From positions 86,560,231 through 86,624,230 of the forward strand of contig CP154956.1 of the NCBI GenBank assembly GCA_039621445.1: a stretch of DNA of 64,000 nucleotides. Direction: 5' to 3'. A program made the translations under genes and the position numbers. A model generated the notes under the pieces. The model made no database searches and was not told where the DNA came from. It was given only the letters and a program-made list of their open reading frames with translations. This document shows positions 44,973 through 56,670 of this stretch, piece by piece (the stretch's first letter is position 1; each line of letters begins with the position of its first letter). Source of the DNA: Euglena gracilis (lineage: Eukaryota > Euglenida > Euglenophyceae > Euglenales).

Positions 44973-46449
44973 TCTCACTGAAGTCTGTGAAGTTATTCCT
45001 TCCTGATGTTTGTGGTTCCAGAGGGGGTCTGGACCACCCCATCCCCCCCCTTAACCACCATAAGCCAAAATTGTGAAGTACTCTGGCAGTGCACAGTGCA
45101 CATTGAAACAAAGGCAAAATTGGTATTTGTCTGCAAATTTAATCTTAGGCGGCCGGATTCGCACTTAAGCTTTTTTCGTTTTATTTGCGCACTTGCGCAA
45201 ATTTACGATTTTTTTGATTCTGCTTTGTTTCGGCTGTGAAGGTCAGGGGGGTTTGTAAACACGTGAACAAGAGAGCACAAAAAACGAGCAAAATTCTGAT
45301 TTTGGCGGTGAGACCCCCGGGACTTTGGCGAAAAATGGTGTTTTTGGGGTGTACCAAAATGGACTTTGTAAGTTGAAACCCCTGGGACCCTGCCGGCCCA
45401 AAGGGGAAAAAACGCAAAAAAGCACCATAGGAACGGGACCTTTGCTGCCCCTGTTGCTCCTTTCAGCTGTGTCCCCGGGTGTGTCCGAGCTGCCGGCGGT
45501 GTGCGTCCTGGGTGTTTGCCGGACTGCTTTGCTTGCGGCGCCTTGGTGTGGTGTTTTGGGGCTGTTTGTTAAAGCGCGGGGAGGAGGTGCCGGAGGGTGT
45601 GCGTGTGGTGTGACCAAGCCGGCGGGAAGGACGCAAGGGACGGAAGGTAAGTGCGGGGTGTTGGGCAAGGAAAGCGCAGAGGGGATGAAATGGGGTCCGC
45701 AGGGAATGAAGGGAATAAAGGGGAACGGGTGTCTCCCACCCGGCTTATACCCGGGATGCGCACAACCAGTTGTGTGGCAAAGAACCCTGCAGGAGAAGCC
45801 CAACACTGGAAGGACAAAATTGTGTTTATGGGCGCAAATCCGCGCACCAACATGTTTATGTTGATGCGCGCAATTGCGCGCATCAACACAATTTTGTCCT
45901 TCCAGTGTTTGGCTTTGGCACCCATGAACTAACGCCGTTGATAAACTGCGTGACATAGAGGCCCTGACGGTACGGACTGACGGGCCATCCAGTTGGTGAG
46001 TTTGTCACACTGTTTGTCAACGGCGCAAGCTTATGGGCGCAAATGCGCGCACCAACAAAATTATGTTTTATGCGCGCATTTGCGCAAATGCGCGCATAAA
46101 ACATAATTTTGTTGGTGCGCGCATTTGCGCCCATAAACACAAATAAGAACGGTGTGACGGAAACACACCCGTCAAACACTGACAGCAGATGTGGTTCATT
46201 TGCGCATCTGCGTGCATCACGTTGTTTGTGGGCTCAAATGCGCAAATAAACTGTACGAAGAAACTGCACAATTTACTATGTTTATTTGCGCATTTGCGCC
46301 CACAAAACAACGTGATGCGCGCAAATGCGCAAATAAACAACTAATGGAGCAGTAGAAAACGATTGCATTTGCCTCTCCTGCAACTACCCTTAGTGGCTTC
46401 TGAATGGGTTGAAAGCAAATGACCACACCGTCTCCTCCGGTATATGGTG

Positions 46450-46662
46450 TTATTGTGCCGTTTTTGGACCATTGACAGGTCCCACAAAAGATGGAGACAT
46501 AGGATCTCTTGAAGGTGCGTGCATAGCCACCCAGTAACGGTACACGTCCACCGGCCCCAATTTTTGGGTCCCAAGGGCCCTGCCGCTGACCTGCGGCCTG
46601 GGCTCCGCTGCTAAAGCCCCATCAGCTGCTGATGCTTCAGCACCCAACAGGCCGGCATCCAC
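46450..46662 (-). CDS. unrecognised open frame inside the 3.0-kb element
   Basis: The minus strand reads MDAGLLGAEASAADGALAAE, then PRPQVSGRALGTQKLGPVDV, then YRYWVAMHAPSRDPMSPSFV to a stop. The frame is open upstream too (VAGYNAVAVVGVVVPGKW in a neighbouring frame). Composition is protein-like and not repetitive. It could be a transposase exon or a captured host exon. No family is recognised. Confidence 0.3.
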   Translation of the reverse strand: MDAGLLGAEASAADGALAAEPRPQVSGRALGTQKLGPVDVYRYWVAMHAPSRDPMSPSFVGPVNGPKTAQ

Positions 46663-47771
46663 TTCCCCGGTACAACGACACCCACCACAGCGACCGCGTT
46701 ATACCCCGCAACCAGGGTGTAAGACTGGGGGGACAACGTGGTGCCAGTGCATGGCAACCAGCAGCCGGAGAGAGGTAGCCCTCAAGCACTCATTCCTTTG
46801 GATGCAAGGAAGTGGTGAACCTTTACCACTGCATTGGGTGCATCAAAACGGTGGGACCCACTCCCCCCAAATTATGCACAAAAATCGGTGTTTTTTACGT
46901 TTTTCAAGGGAAAAATGGCAAAGAAAACCGTAAAACGGACTCCGGCCCGACACGTCCCGGGTATTTCAGGTGCCAAAATTTTGCCTTCTTGTAACGCAGT
47001 CCTGTTGCAGAAAAGGTGTCCAACAGTCACATGTCGTTTGCATGTCATTAATTCATGATGTTTAACTGCCAAACGCATGACGCCAAAACAACAGGTCGTG
47101 TGGGCCGGGTAACAGCAGTGCAAATGTACACACCTAAGACAGGCAAATTTTGGCCAGTCACATGCCGTGTTCCAGTGAACACTCCACACCACCTCTCACC
47201 ACAAATTTCATCAGCATGTAATTGTGGTGTAAATCATTGGTTGGCGTGAGGAATTGCGTTCGCCAGCTGTCACAGAGGAGGAGATGGTATTGCACAACTC
47301 ATTTGTGTTGGTGCGCGCATTTGCGCAAGTAAACACAGCTTTGTTTGTGTGCTCTAAGGCTCCTACAAACACATTATTTTGAAGGGGTGTATAAAGTGTT
47401 TGTGCGCGCATTTGCGCAAATGCGCGCACAAACGAAATTATGTTTATTTGCGCAATTGCGCGTACCAATACGTCCATCACGTTTTAAAACCTCGTAGGGT
47501 CATGGTCCTCATTGGTGTCTTTTAACATAGAAAGTAAAAGTACATGTTGGTGGGCGCATTTGCGCAAGAAAACATAAACGTGTTGGTGCGCGCATTTGCG
47601 CAAATGCGCACACCACCAAATAAGTTTGTGCGCGCATTTGCGCCCACCAACACGTCATTTTATCATCATCGGTTTACGTTTTATTTGCGCAAATGCGCCC
47701 ATAAACACAATTGTTTTTATTTGCGCAATTGCGCGCACAAACACACATCAATTGCGTGACGGCTGCCTCAC

Positions 47772-47990
47772 GTAGTCTGTGTGTCTGTGGTGGTGTGATC
47801 TAATGAGACTCCGTGCGTTCTTACCGGTGGCGGCAGTGTCACAGCCAGTTCAGCACCGACATCAGCACCGTTTCCAAGTGTCGTTACAAGGGGTGTGTGC
47901 CTCTCCCCCGTTTGATGTACAACAGCACAAGTCTCACCCCCAGCCCTATTCACGTCACCTGGTAAGCAGCATGCACACCAGACCACTGGG
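47772..47990 (-). CDS. second unrecognised open frame inside the 3.0-kb element
   Basis: The minus strand reads GDVNRAGGETCAVVHQTGER, then HTPLVTTLGNGADVGAELAV, then TLPPPVRTHGVSLDHTTTD. The plus strand is also open here. Its location between palindrome clusters mirrors 46,450-46,662. Unassigned. Confidence 0.22.
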
Positions 47991-48275
47991 AGTTAATCCC
48001 CTCCAACAGATGGGTGTAACGGTTCTTAAATCGTGTTCTGGGTGTCAGGGTACAGGGTCCCAGGGGTTACAAAAAAATGGTACATTTGCGCAATTGCGCG
48101 CATTCAAAGGAAAAAAGCTTAAGTGCGAATCCGGCCGCCTAAGTTAATTTCATGATTTCAGGAATTGTCTTTTATCAACACTTTCCCCACAACCCCCCAT
48201 TCTCTGTTGCAACCTTGCCTTTTTGATACATTGGGGATACAATGACCATACCATATTCCAAGAAGCATTGGAACG

Positions 48276-48484
48276 AAGATCTGAAAATTGGCAAATCTTT
48301 GGGTTTGTTTCTGGACACCTCTGTGCCCCCCTGCCAGTGCCACGGTTCCGGGAACCCCGAGCCGACACCCTCCGCCGCCCCCACCCTGCCCATCGTGCCC
48401 GGACGTCCTCTCAGCCTCACCAGCGGCCCCTCATTGCCAGCTACGGCGGTTCCACCTTCACGAAAGGTCCGATCCCCGGCCTAA
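48276..48484 (+). CDS. candidate Pro/Ser-rich exon
   Basis: One frame reads GLFLDTSVPPCQCHGSGNPE, then PTPSAAPTLPIVPGRPLSLT, then SGPSLPATAVPPSRKVRSPA and a stop. Another frame is also open. It belongs to the same compositional class as the later exons. Confidence 0.3.
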
Positions 48485-48634
48485 ATGTGAACATGAACAT
48501 GTTTGTTTATGTGTGTGTATGTGTTTTGGAATCTTGGGCTTTCACGGTGCAGTTCTGATTCCTGGGCCCGCAACGTCTATTGTTTGTCATCTGGAAGTTG
48601 TCACCGATGATTTCGGTAACTCTCGGTTTTCCAG

Positions 48635-48748
48635 AAAATGACAGCTCGTGATGCTTTGGCATCGCCGGGGCCTGGGACACACAGCTGGCAGCCTCCTGTC
48701 CCCTTCCAGATGGGTCCATCCAGGTTGCAACGCACAACGAGCGGCAAG
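48635..48748 (+). CDS. candidate exon with a PGPGTH motif
   Basis: The exon is well bounded: acceptor GGTTTTCCAG, donor AAG|GTATGC. It reads KMTARDALASPGPGTHSWQP followed by PVPFQMGPSRLQRTTSGK. SPGPGTH resembles one sperm-tail PG-rich repeat (PGPGxY), a motif of ciliary microtubule proteins. One weak copy is not enough to name the gene. Confidence 0.45.
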
Positions 48749-49151
48749 GTATGCCACATTTCAATCATTGGTTCCCTTCCAGGACCTCCCTTTCTCTCCC
48801 CTTCAGTGTACTCAAGAATCGATTTTATAGAGTCTTGCTTTTTTGAATTGTTTTGTCTTTGCATTTGTTTGTTCTTGGCAGAAGTCATCAATCCCTTTGG
48901 GTAAGAAGCTTTCTGTTATGAAGCCATTTACCCCCCCCCCCCAGAAGCTTGTTCTTAAAGCTTTGACTCCAAGACTCCAAGACAGTCTTTGTTTAAAAAA
49001 GTCGAATAAAGACTCAAAGAACATTTTTTTGTCACCAATCCTAAAAAACTCCCCTGTGCATACAGTACACTGTGGGTCGACGGACTAGTCAGCCAACTAG
49101 AGAGCCGACCCAACATTTGGTTGAATAACAAATGGAGTCGGCCGACCCAAC

Positions 49152-49448
49152 CAGGGTTTTTTTTTTTAGTCTTAGACCCCCTCCCCCGGGGGGGGGGAGG
49201 GGGGTAGGGTGGATCGGTCCCTTGGACCCCCTCCCCCCGAGGGGGGGGGTCGGGGTAGGGGCTGGTGGGTATATCTTTTCGGCGCCGAAGGCGCCAGAAA
49301 TTTTGAAAAATGTGCTATTTTTAGCATTTTTCGCCTTTTTCAGGCAAAAGTGGGTGGGTCCCCCCCCCCCGGGGGGGCACCCCAGGGGGGGGGGGGGTGG
49401 GTGCCGACCCCCATCCCCCCCACCCCACCGGTCTTAAAAAAACCCCTG
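49152..49448. mobile_element. hAT-type miniature element with perfect 8-bp duplication
   Basis: It begins CAGGGTTTTTTTTTTTAGTC and ends TCTTAAAAAAACCCCTG. GACCCAAC flanks both sides exactly (49,144-49,151 and 49,449-49,456). The core is C/G-run blocks around a CGGCGCCGAAGGCGCCAG hairpin. It is 297 bp long and non-coding. The 8-bp duplication with CAGGG ends is textbook hAT. Confidence 0.9.
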
Positions 49449-49459
49449 GACCCAACATG

Positions 49460-52410
49460 ACCCTCCCCCCTCACAGGGTACTGTTTGGGTCGTAAATATC
49501 CCACACTGTCGCATGAAAAGCCCTATATTGATCTTAATTCTGCGTCCAGCCCGAGGTGCACCAGTTTTACTAGACACAGCTTCAAAGTAAGGCATTGCAA
49601 AACAAGTTCTTTATTTTTCTGCCATCAAGAAGAATGAATTTTGACACATCACATCTCTCTGGGGCCCAAATGGGAAATATCCAATGGCACCTGGTTTTCA
49701 TGGTGGCTCCATGACTTGCCAAAGTTTATCCAAATCCACATGACCATTTTTCACCTTTTTTTTGGCAGTTTTTCAACCGTCCAAAATATCTCGCAAATGA
49801 AGCAGAAATCACCCAAATAGAAACAAGAAATAGCCCAAACACAAATTGAAGCCATTAAAATGTATTTTAGTTGCCCGATTGATGACCTTTTTTGGGCCTG
49901 TTTTTGGACCTAAAATGGCCCAAAATTGCGAAATTCAACACCCCCAAGATGACTCAAAATCGTAAAAAATGTCCGCTGATCCGAACCGAAGCTCTTAAAC
50001 CAGCATTTGAGCTGCGAAATTCAGGACAGAACTGGCATTACCCCCCACTGGTCCCAGTCACCGGTTCTGTCTGTGAGAAACTGTTCCCAGACGCCAGTTC
50101 TGTCGTGAACTTTGCGCTTGAAATGGCGGTTCTGTCCGAAGTAAACTGTAATAAAAAGTGAACAAAATGTCAAAAAATGGCCCAAATGTTGAGGTCGTCG
50201 GACCTAGTACTGCTTGTAGATTTTTCAGAACTTTGCACATATACGTGTGTATTCAAGCACACTCAAATGCTAGCAGCAGCTTTTGCAGAGTTTCAAACCC
50301 AAAAATCAACCTTGACACATGTTTTGGATTTGCTTTGTGTTTGCACTTGTTTTCCTTTTTGCAGAACAGGTTTCCTTTCCACCCCAAATAACCACCTAAC
50401 ACCTCCCAAAAAGTACCCAAAGAATGCTGGGGCGTCCAGACCGCCCTTTACGATTTTCGAGAACCACAGCAAAGACGAGAGTTGTACGCCACAGAGACTT
50501 GCACGCCACTTTCTTAGGCGGCACATCTCGCGCTTAAGCTTTTTTTGGTCGATTTTCGTTTTGTTGCATTACAGAGGTACCCGTAGTTTTGTGTCCCGCC
50601 CAGGGAGCCGCCACGCGGTGCCCAAGGGCGTCCACCGCCACCCTGCGTTGTATGGCTGACCCGTGCCGGGCTGTCCCTTCCTATTGTTCCTTCCCCTCCC
50701 TTCCCTTGCTGCCTCATATGCCAGCCCCCCCAACCCCCGCTCGATCAGTCGCACTGTCAATCCGCTCTGCTCTGGCCAGCACCGTCAGGTTGGAGAAGTT
50801 TTTGGAAACTTCTGGACTGATTTTTTCCCCCACCACTACCCCGTGCACCGGGTCTGGTTTTTTTTTTGGCTGATGCTGCTTTGCAACATTTTTTTAGTGT
50901 TGTTTTAATTCAGACAGTTTTTCCTCCTCCTGGCCCGCTTCTGCAGAAATCTGCAAATTCATTGCTCGCACTGCGGAAGTACTTTTTTCAAGCCGGCGTC
51001 TGTTTCAGATTTGATGTGATGTTTTTCCAAATAGAGTTATCCTGACCCAAATTCTTTGCACAGAATCCCTAGCGAAAGCTTTGGTTTTTCAGAGTCGGTG
51101 CAAAATAATGTGTTTCTAGGCTTTGTCTGCTGTTATTTGTCTTTGAGTTTCTCACATTTTCTCGGGAATCGGGTGACATTTCCCATTCTGACAAACCCCC
51201 GGAACCTAATGCTGTGTCTTTACTAAATGAGAAACCTCCATAAACTCCTTCTTCTTCTTTTCTTTCTTTCTTTCTTTCTTGCTTGCTTGCTTTCTTTCCT
51301 TTCATCGTTCCACATGTGACATTGCTGCTTTCCCCCCACAATGAAGGGTTAATGAACTTCAAGTCTGCTAAATCATGAGTAAACCCTAAAACAATGCTCT
51401 TTGTCTCATGGTGGCAATTACACACAAACAACATACACAGCATTTGCATTTGACCGGCAGTGGTTTGTCTCCCCCCAAAGAAGGACACGCCAGCACCCGA
51501 TTGGTCTCCACCATTTTGTCGCATCCCAGCCCGACGCCTTGGGGGGGTCTTCGTTTGCTCTGCAGCTCTGCGATGTCCTTCACACTGGCAGCGACTTCCG
51601 CATCGCCGTCCATTCTGTACCGTATTCCACCTCCGTTGGCTTGCCTGGCACAGCCACCGCCCCTCACTTCGCCCTTCCCCCAGTCACATGTGTAAGATAC
51701 TGTGCTCCACTCAATTGTTCAGGTGCTCTTTGCCAGAATTGTGTGTCGAGATTTCATTTTTGGGAATTTGAGTGTGGTGTTGCTGTAAATGGTTGCAAGT
51801 GATTGGAAGTGATTGATCTTTCGAGCTAAAGTATGCATTTTCAGAATACATATAACACACAAATACAACACTGCAAGCACTGCACTCCATTCCGCCCATA
51901 TGAAATGAATGACTGTCTGACGGTTCTGTAACACTTGTGCCAGTGACACAACGTGATTTTCTGTTCTATTTTCGGTGTTGCACCACAGGAACGCTGCCGT
52001 TTTCTGTACACGTTCACACCTCTAGTGTAGTGTGTGCATTTATTTTCACTTATGTTTTACCACGTCTGGCAGGTAGCCTCCCCCCCAGCCCCGTTTTCAC
52101 CATCCCCATGCACTCCCAATGTTGTCGGTGTTGTCCCAAGGAATCAATGCCGAACTCTTGGCGGAGTCCAGGGTGGAACCCCGCCAAAGTCAGGCCTGAA
52201 TCTGGTTTCATACAGAGGCTTGAGTTGCTTCGTCGAAGTAACTGGGGGACTTGGGGCCACGGAACGCGGCAGACCCCAAAATGGAGATTTCCGGGGGGAT
52301 CCGCTTCACATTGGATGGTGTAGGGGGCTCGACATCTGATGCTGCTGATGATTTTTTTTGTTTTCAGCCTCAGTTGAACAACCTCATTCTCCCCAACTGA
52401 CACATGGTTC
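49460..52410. other. AT-rich spacer or intron
   Basis: It contains a solo relative of the 3.0-kb element terminus (50,513-50,546) and a (TTTC)n microsatellite (51,251-51,298). Two weakly GC-rich islands (50,590-50,780 and 51,480-51,680) have frames that are open but unassignable. There is nothing else I can support. Confidence 0.4.
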
Positions 52411-52418
52411 CAGCCCAG

Positions 52419-52768
52419 ACCATTGCTTAACACCTGTCCCACCCCACCCCCCGGGGGGGGGTGACTGACTGGTTTTTTCAGAGTGGCTGACTGGTTTTTT
52501 GGCCGTGACCCCCCTCCCCCCGGGGGTGGGGTAGGCCAGAAATCACCCAAAAGTGGCTGAGTGGCCAACTTGTTCCGAAGGCGCTGGAGAAAATTTTGGC
52601 CAAAAATGGCCTTGAAAGGCCAAAAAGTGACTGGTTTTCCTGAGTGGCCGACCCCCCCCCCCCCCGGGGGGGTAAAGTGACTGACTGGCTTGGCCGAAAA
52701 AGTGACTGACTGGTTTTTTCGGAGTGGAAAGTGACCCCCCCCCCCGGGGGGGGTCGCTAAGCAATGGT
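52419..52768. mobile_element. CCATTGCTTA miniature element, copy C (best preserved)
   Basis: ACCATTGCTTA at the left and TAAGCAATGGT at the right are a perfect 11-bp inverted repeat. Three C/G-run blocks alternate with GTGACTGACTGGTTTTTTCA units and a CCGAAGGCGCTGGAG hairpin. It is 350 bp long. Confidence 0.8.
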
Positions 52769-52779
52769 ATGTTCCAGCC

Positions 52780-53800
52780 ACCGAGGGAGGAGGAACCGAC
52801 CATTCTCCTCCCCCACCTCACGAAGGGGCTCCTGGGCAACCAACGGCGGAGGGGTTGCCACCGCGGCAAAACCCCTCACCCAAATCCCATATTTTGGAAC
52901 CGTTGGGGCATCTCATCAACGTAATCCTGGGTTGGGGATCCGGAAAGGCCATCGAAAGGGATTCCCCCCCCCCCCAGGGGCGCCGACCCCCCCCCCCCAG
53001 GGGTTCCACAGGGCACCCCTCGCCAACTCTCGATCCACCGGGGTTGAGCATATTGATGACACACTGCTGGGTTGTGGCGGTGGGTGGGCAGGGCGATAGC
53101 GGGGGGGGGGGTCTCAGTCCTCCCTGCCGGAGGGCCGCTTGGGGATGGCCCGATTCGACGCGCACGGTCCGAATTGGAACGGCCTTGCGACTGGGCCTCC
53201 AATGGCGCGTGTGCCCCTTCAAGCACCTCCGCCCACCTCGGAGTTGGCCACTTTTGGCTCGAATTTCGGAAGTGTTATGCGCGTATTCATTGCGGTTGGA
53301 CCCCACTCTCCATTTTGGCTCATTTCGGCCAGAAGGGGGCGATGATGGGCAACCTCAACCATTCCCTTCAACCCCTCTGCCCAGCAACCAACTCACATCA
53401 CATTTCTGCGTCGAAATGGCCCAATTGGGCATAAAAAAATCGCTGTTCTTTTGATTGGATGGATTTGATCGAAATGGATGAAGTTCCTCCGTCTGGCCGG
53501 GGTGGGGTTGCAGGAGGGGCAGCTCCAGCCTGATCAGAAGGATCCTCACCCATCCCGCACTGCGTCCTGGTTGGAGTGGGCTTGGGGATTTCACAGGACG
53601 AATTTCGCACCGTCGACAGCAACGGTGTGCCTTTTTTTCGTACCCCCCCCTTTCCGAGTTCTACTTTCAGGAGCATTTCTCTCGTGTTAGTCCCAACCCA
53701 CCCCTCTTTGTGTTGCGTGCCTGCGCCCCCCGAGAAACTGCCATTTGACAGGTTCGCTAGTACAGAGTGGGCAAAAACAACGATAGACAAAATTTTTGGT
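52780..53800. other. GC-moderate region with unassigned frames
   Basis: Several plus frames are open (for example 53,139-53,345 and 53,478-53,690), but none has a family, clean splice sites or codon bias that singles it out. C runs at 52,965-53,000 break the frames. Confidence 0.35.
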
Positions 53801-53994
53801 TAATTAATTAATTAATAATTAATAGATAATCTGATAATTGATAATGAGAATAATTAGTAATAATTAATAATAATTAACATTAATTTATCAATTTTCCAAA
53901 AACATAATTTAACCGAAATACTCCCCCCATAATTTTGCACCGATTTTTTCCCTTATAATTTTTGCCCTGCCTGTACCCTATCGGGGATGGGGAG

Positions 53995-54205
53995 GTGGCT
54001 CGCCCCCCCACTTCGGCTGTGGGGCATGCCCCTCTCCTCTGCCCCCGCCCCAGGGCCTGCCCTCCTCCCCTCTGTCCCAGCACCGATGGTCTGACGTCCC
54101 GCCGCCCTGCGCCTGGGATGTCCTCCGCGGCTCGCCGATCCCGCAGCCTGGCGGCCCTGGAGACCCCGGCCCTGGCCTCCAACCGCTTGGCCACGGGACA
54201 GCCAG
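53995..54205 (+). CDS. candidate exon, Pro/Ser/Arg-rich
   Basis: It reads ARPPTSAVGHAPLLCPRPRA, then CPPPLCPSTDGLTSRRPAPG, then MSSAARRSRSLAALETPALA and SNRLATGQP, ending at a donor (GCCAG|GTGTGT) that runs into a TG microsatellite. GC-rich against AT-rich flanks. Unrecognised. Confidence 0.45.
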
Positions 54206-54317
54206 GTGTGTGTGTGTGTGTGTGTTGTGTTATGTTGTGTTGTGTCATGTTATGTTGTGGTGTGTGTGTTGTGTGGTGTTATGTGTGTGTTGAGTTATGT
54301 GTTGTGTGTTGTATGGG

Positions 54318-54350
<33 letters not shown>

Positions 54351-54358
54351 GTGCTGTG

Positions 54359-54407
<49 letters not shown>

Positions 54408-54527
54408 GTTATGTTGTGTTGTGTCATGTTATGTTGTGGTGTGTGTGTTGTGTGGTGTTATGTGTGTGTTGAGTTATGTGTTGTGTGTTGTATGGGCTGT
54501 GTGTGTGTGTGTGTGTGTTGTGCTGTG

Positions 54528-54610
<83 letters not shown>
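54206..54610. repeat. TG microsatellite with an internal 180-bp duplication
   Basis: (TG)n is interrupted by TTATGTTGTGTTGTGTCATG and GTGTTGAGTTATGTGTTGTG blocks. The interrupted block occurs twice (about 54,225-54,325 and 54,405-54,500). Predicted Cys-Val proteins across it are artefacts. Confidence 0.9.
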
Positions 54611-54613
<3 letters not shown>

Positions 54614-55024
54614 ACCGGGGGGACTTTGCACCAAAGAAGTTCAAAAACGTGCGCTCCCCTCACCTCCAAAATTTCCCCATGATTGTTCAAATAAAAGATG
54701 CATTGGTGGCAAAAAAGGACGCAAAATGAAAAGTTTCAAGGGAGAATCCCTGAATGCCAGCAAAGTTCAGACCAGCAAAATTTTGTGGGCCACACATTTT
54801 TAGGAACCAGTGAAAGTGGCGATGAAGAATCAGCATTTCTGGCAGAACCAGGCGAACAGAGAGAATGGTCATTAGAGGCATTTGTGACACTCCCCCCCCA
54901 CCTGTACCCCCAAGCTGAAAAATCCAATGCAATTGAATTTTTTTTTGCTTTGGCTTTATTTTGGTTGGCAAAACCTTTTTTCTTCCGTTACGTTCTTTGA
55001 GGTTCATCGTTGCGTCCCCCCTCA

Positions 55025-55320
55025 TGCAATCATTTAGTCACTGGCCGACCCCCCCCCCCCCCCGCGGGGTGATGCTTTTTTTCAGAGTGACTGATTGATT
55101 TTTGGTCCAGACCCCCTCTCCCCGGTGGGGGGAGACAAAAACCTCCAAGGTGACCCAACGCCGAAGGAAAAATCTTTTTGGCCATTTTTCACATTTGTGG
55201 TCAATTCCCCCTTCAATTCCAGAGTGGCCGAACCCCGTGGGAAGTGACTGACTGGTTTTCCAAATAAATGTGACTGACTGTTTTGTTGGAAGAGTGGAAA
55301 TACCTCCCCCCTCCCCGAGG
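55025..55320. mobile_element. GACTGACTGG miniature element, copy D (decayed)
   Basis: It starts near TCACTGGCCGACCCCCCCCC and holds CAGAGTGACTGATTG, a central hairpin remnant (AACGCCGAAGG), AAGTGACTGACTGGTTTTCC and GTGACTGACTG. The terminal TAAGCAATGG is lost. Confidence 0.55.
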
Positions 55321-56204
55321 GTCGATTTTACGGTTACCACAAAAACACTGTACCGTATTCCTTCGTGGTTTTTCGGCCCATCCTGCCAGGCAGGTGGTTG
55401 GCTGGCAGACTGACCGGGTGGTTGGGGAGGAATCGTCCAGGAATGATCGAAAGTTGCCCCCTGTGTGACAGAACTTTTTTTGACAGCCTTTTTTTGTTGA
55501 AAAACGGCTGAAATCCATTGGTTATGAACCACTGGCTCGAGTGGCTGGAGCGAACCCTCCTCCTAGGCAAGGTCGGAAGTGATCGGTGGGCATTTTGAAA
55601 GTGAACTCCCCTGGGTTGGTGAGCAGTACAAAACCGGACCGTTTCGTTTGATTTCCGTTTCGTTCATCGGAAGAATGGCATAGTTCTGCCTCTTTGTGGG
55701 ACATGTCTCTTTTCATATTGTGTTTCACACATTGCATCATGGTAACTATAAATAATCCATAAATAATGAGTCCTCCGACCACTCTGTCTTCCCCCCGAAA
55801 TGTTTGACGGATACATTTGGGTGCCGGTAAGCCCTTCTTGCCCTGGGTGGGATGCATGGGCCTTCCAGAGCAGGTGCGGGGTTAGGCCGCTGCAGCTGCA
55901 CCCCCCCCCTCCAGGGGGGCTTTGCCAGGTCTTGTTTATTTGGTCATTCCGGAAAATTCCGGAATAATTGGGATAAGCAATTAAGTTTAGTTAAAATTTA
56001 TAACTTTAATGCAAGGTCGAGCTGCACCTTTTTATGGACCACTGTCAGTTATTTTTTTTCTGACAAATTTCTGTCTGGATGTAGCTGAAGATCTTCAGTT
56101 GTCCGGTCCACTGGTTGCCTTTTTCGCAACTCCTTTGGAAGATCCAGTCTTCTTCATGGGTGTGCCACCAGGGAATTTCTTAAGGACACACGGGGGGTGG
56201 GGTC

Positions 56205-56670
56205 CAGCCTCCGGCTGGCAAAAAGGCTGCTGGCTGGATTTGAGCTGCTGGCTGGACCCCCCCCCCCCCCCGGGGGGGTGGGGGGAGGGGGGGGGTCCGG
56301 GGCTGGAGGGGGGGGGTGCGGGGCTGGAGGGGGCAGGGTTGGGCTGGGGCGGTGAAGAACAAAATTTTCAACATATTATTGCCATTTTCGACATTTTGGT
56401 GGATGGAGCTAGATCAAGGCTGGGGGCTCTGATGGAGGAAGCTGTGGTGGGGGGAAAAAATGCAGGGATAGGTGGGCTGGGCAGCCCAGTTGGCTGGCCA
56501 GCCTGCGGCCGGCTGGCCCGGCCTTCGGCCGTCTGGACCTACCGCCGGCCGGGCTCGACCCGACTTTATTTCAGTCGACCCCCAGGGGGGGGGCTCCCAG
56601 CCCGCATTTTGGCTGCTGGCTGGATTTGAGCTGCTGGCTGGCTGGTCCCCCCCCCCCCCCGGAGGGTAGG
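56205..56670. repeat. GGCTGCTGGCTGGATTTGAG repeat pair
   Basis: GGCTGCTGGCTGGATTTGAG plus CTGCTGGCTGG occurs at 56,228-56,258 and again at 56,610-56,642. Each copy leads into a C run. Between them are GGCCAGCCTGCGGCCGGCTG palindromes. The layout suggests a direct-repeat-bounded unit. Confidence 0.55.

Larger units (their letters stand above)
45144..48143. mobile_element. 3.0-kb TIR element filled with GCGCAAATGCGC palindromes
   Basis: CTTAGGCGGCCGGATTCGCA at the left continues through CTTAAGCTTTTTT and is perfectly inverted at the right end. TTAAT flanks both sides (45,139-45,143 and 48,144-48,148), either a 5-bp duplication or a TTAA target plus one base. Between 45,820 and 48,100 there are about twenty imperfect palindromes of the form TTTATTTGCGCAAATGCGCG or GTGCGCGCATTTGCGC with variants, in clusters spaced by ordinary sequence. 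A variant terminus (CTTAGGCGGCACATCTCGCG then CTTAAGCTTTTTTT) occurs at 50,513. Confidence 0.85.

Noticed and set aside
45820-48100. CRISPR-like array in the palindrome clusters
   Set aside because: Palindromes vary in sequence and spacing, there are no uniform spacers, and the window is eukaryotic with kilobase introns.
53962-54803. Cys-Val rich proteins of about 170-255 residues
   Set aside because: They are translations of the TG microsatellite; only the GC-rich start (53,995-54,205) is kept as an exon candidate.
54736-55000. Frame with GTSESGDEESAFLAEPGEQR
   Set aside because: Short, in AT-rich sequence, opposite strand also open, no family; not strong enough to list as a gene.
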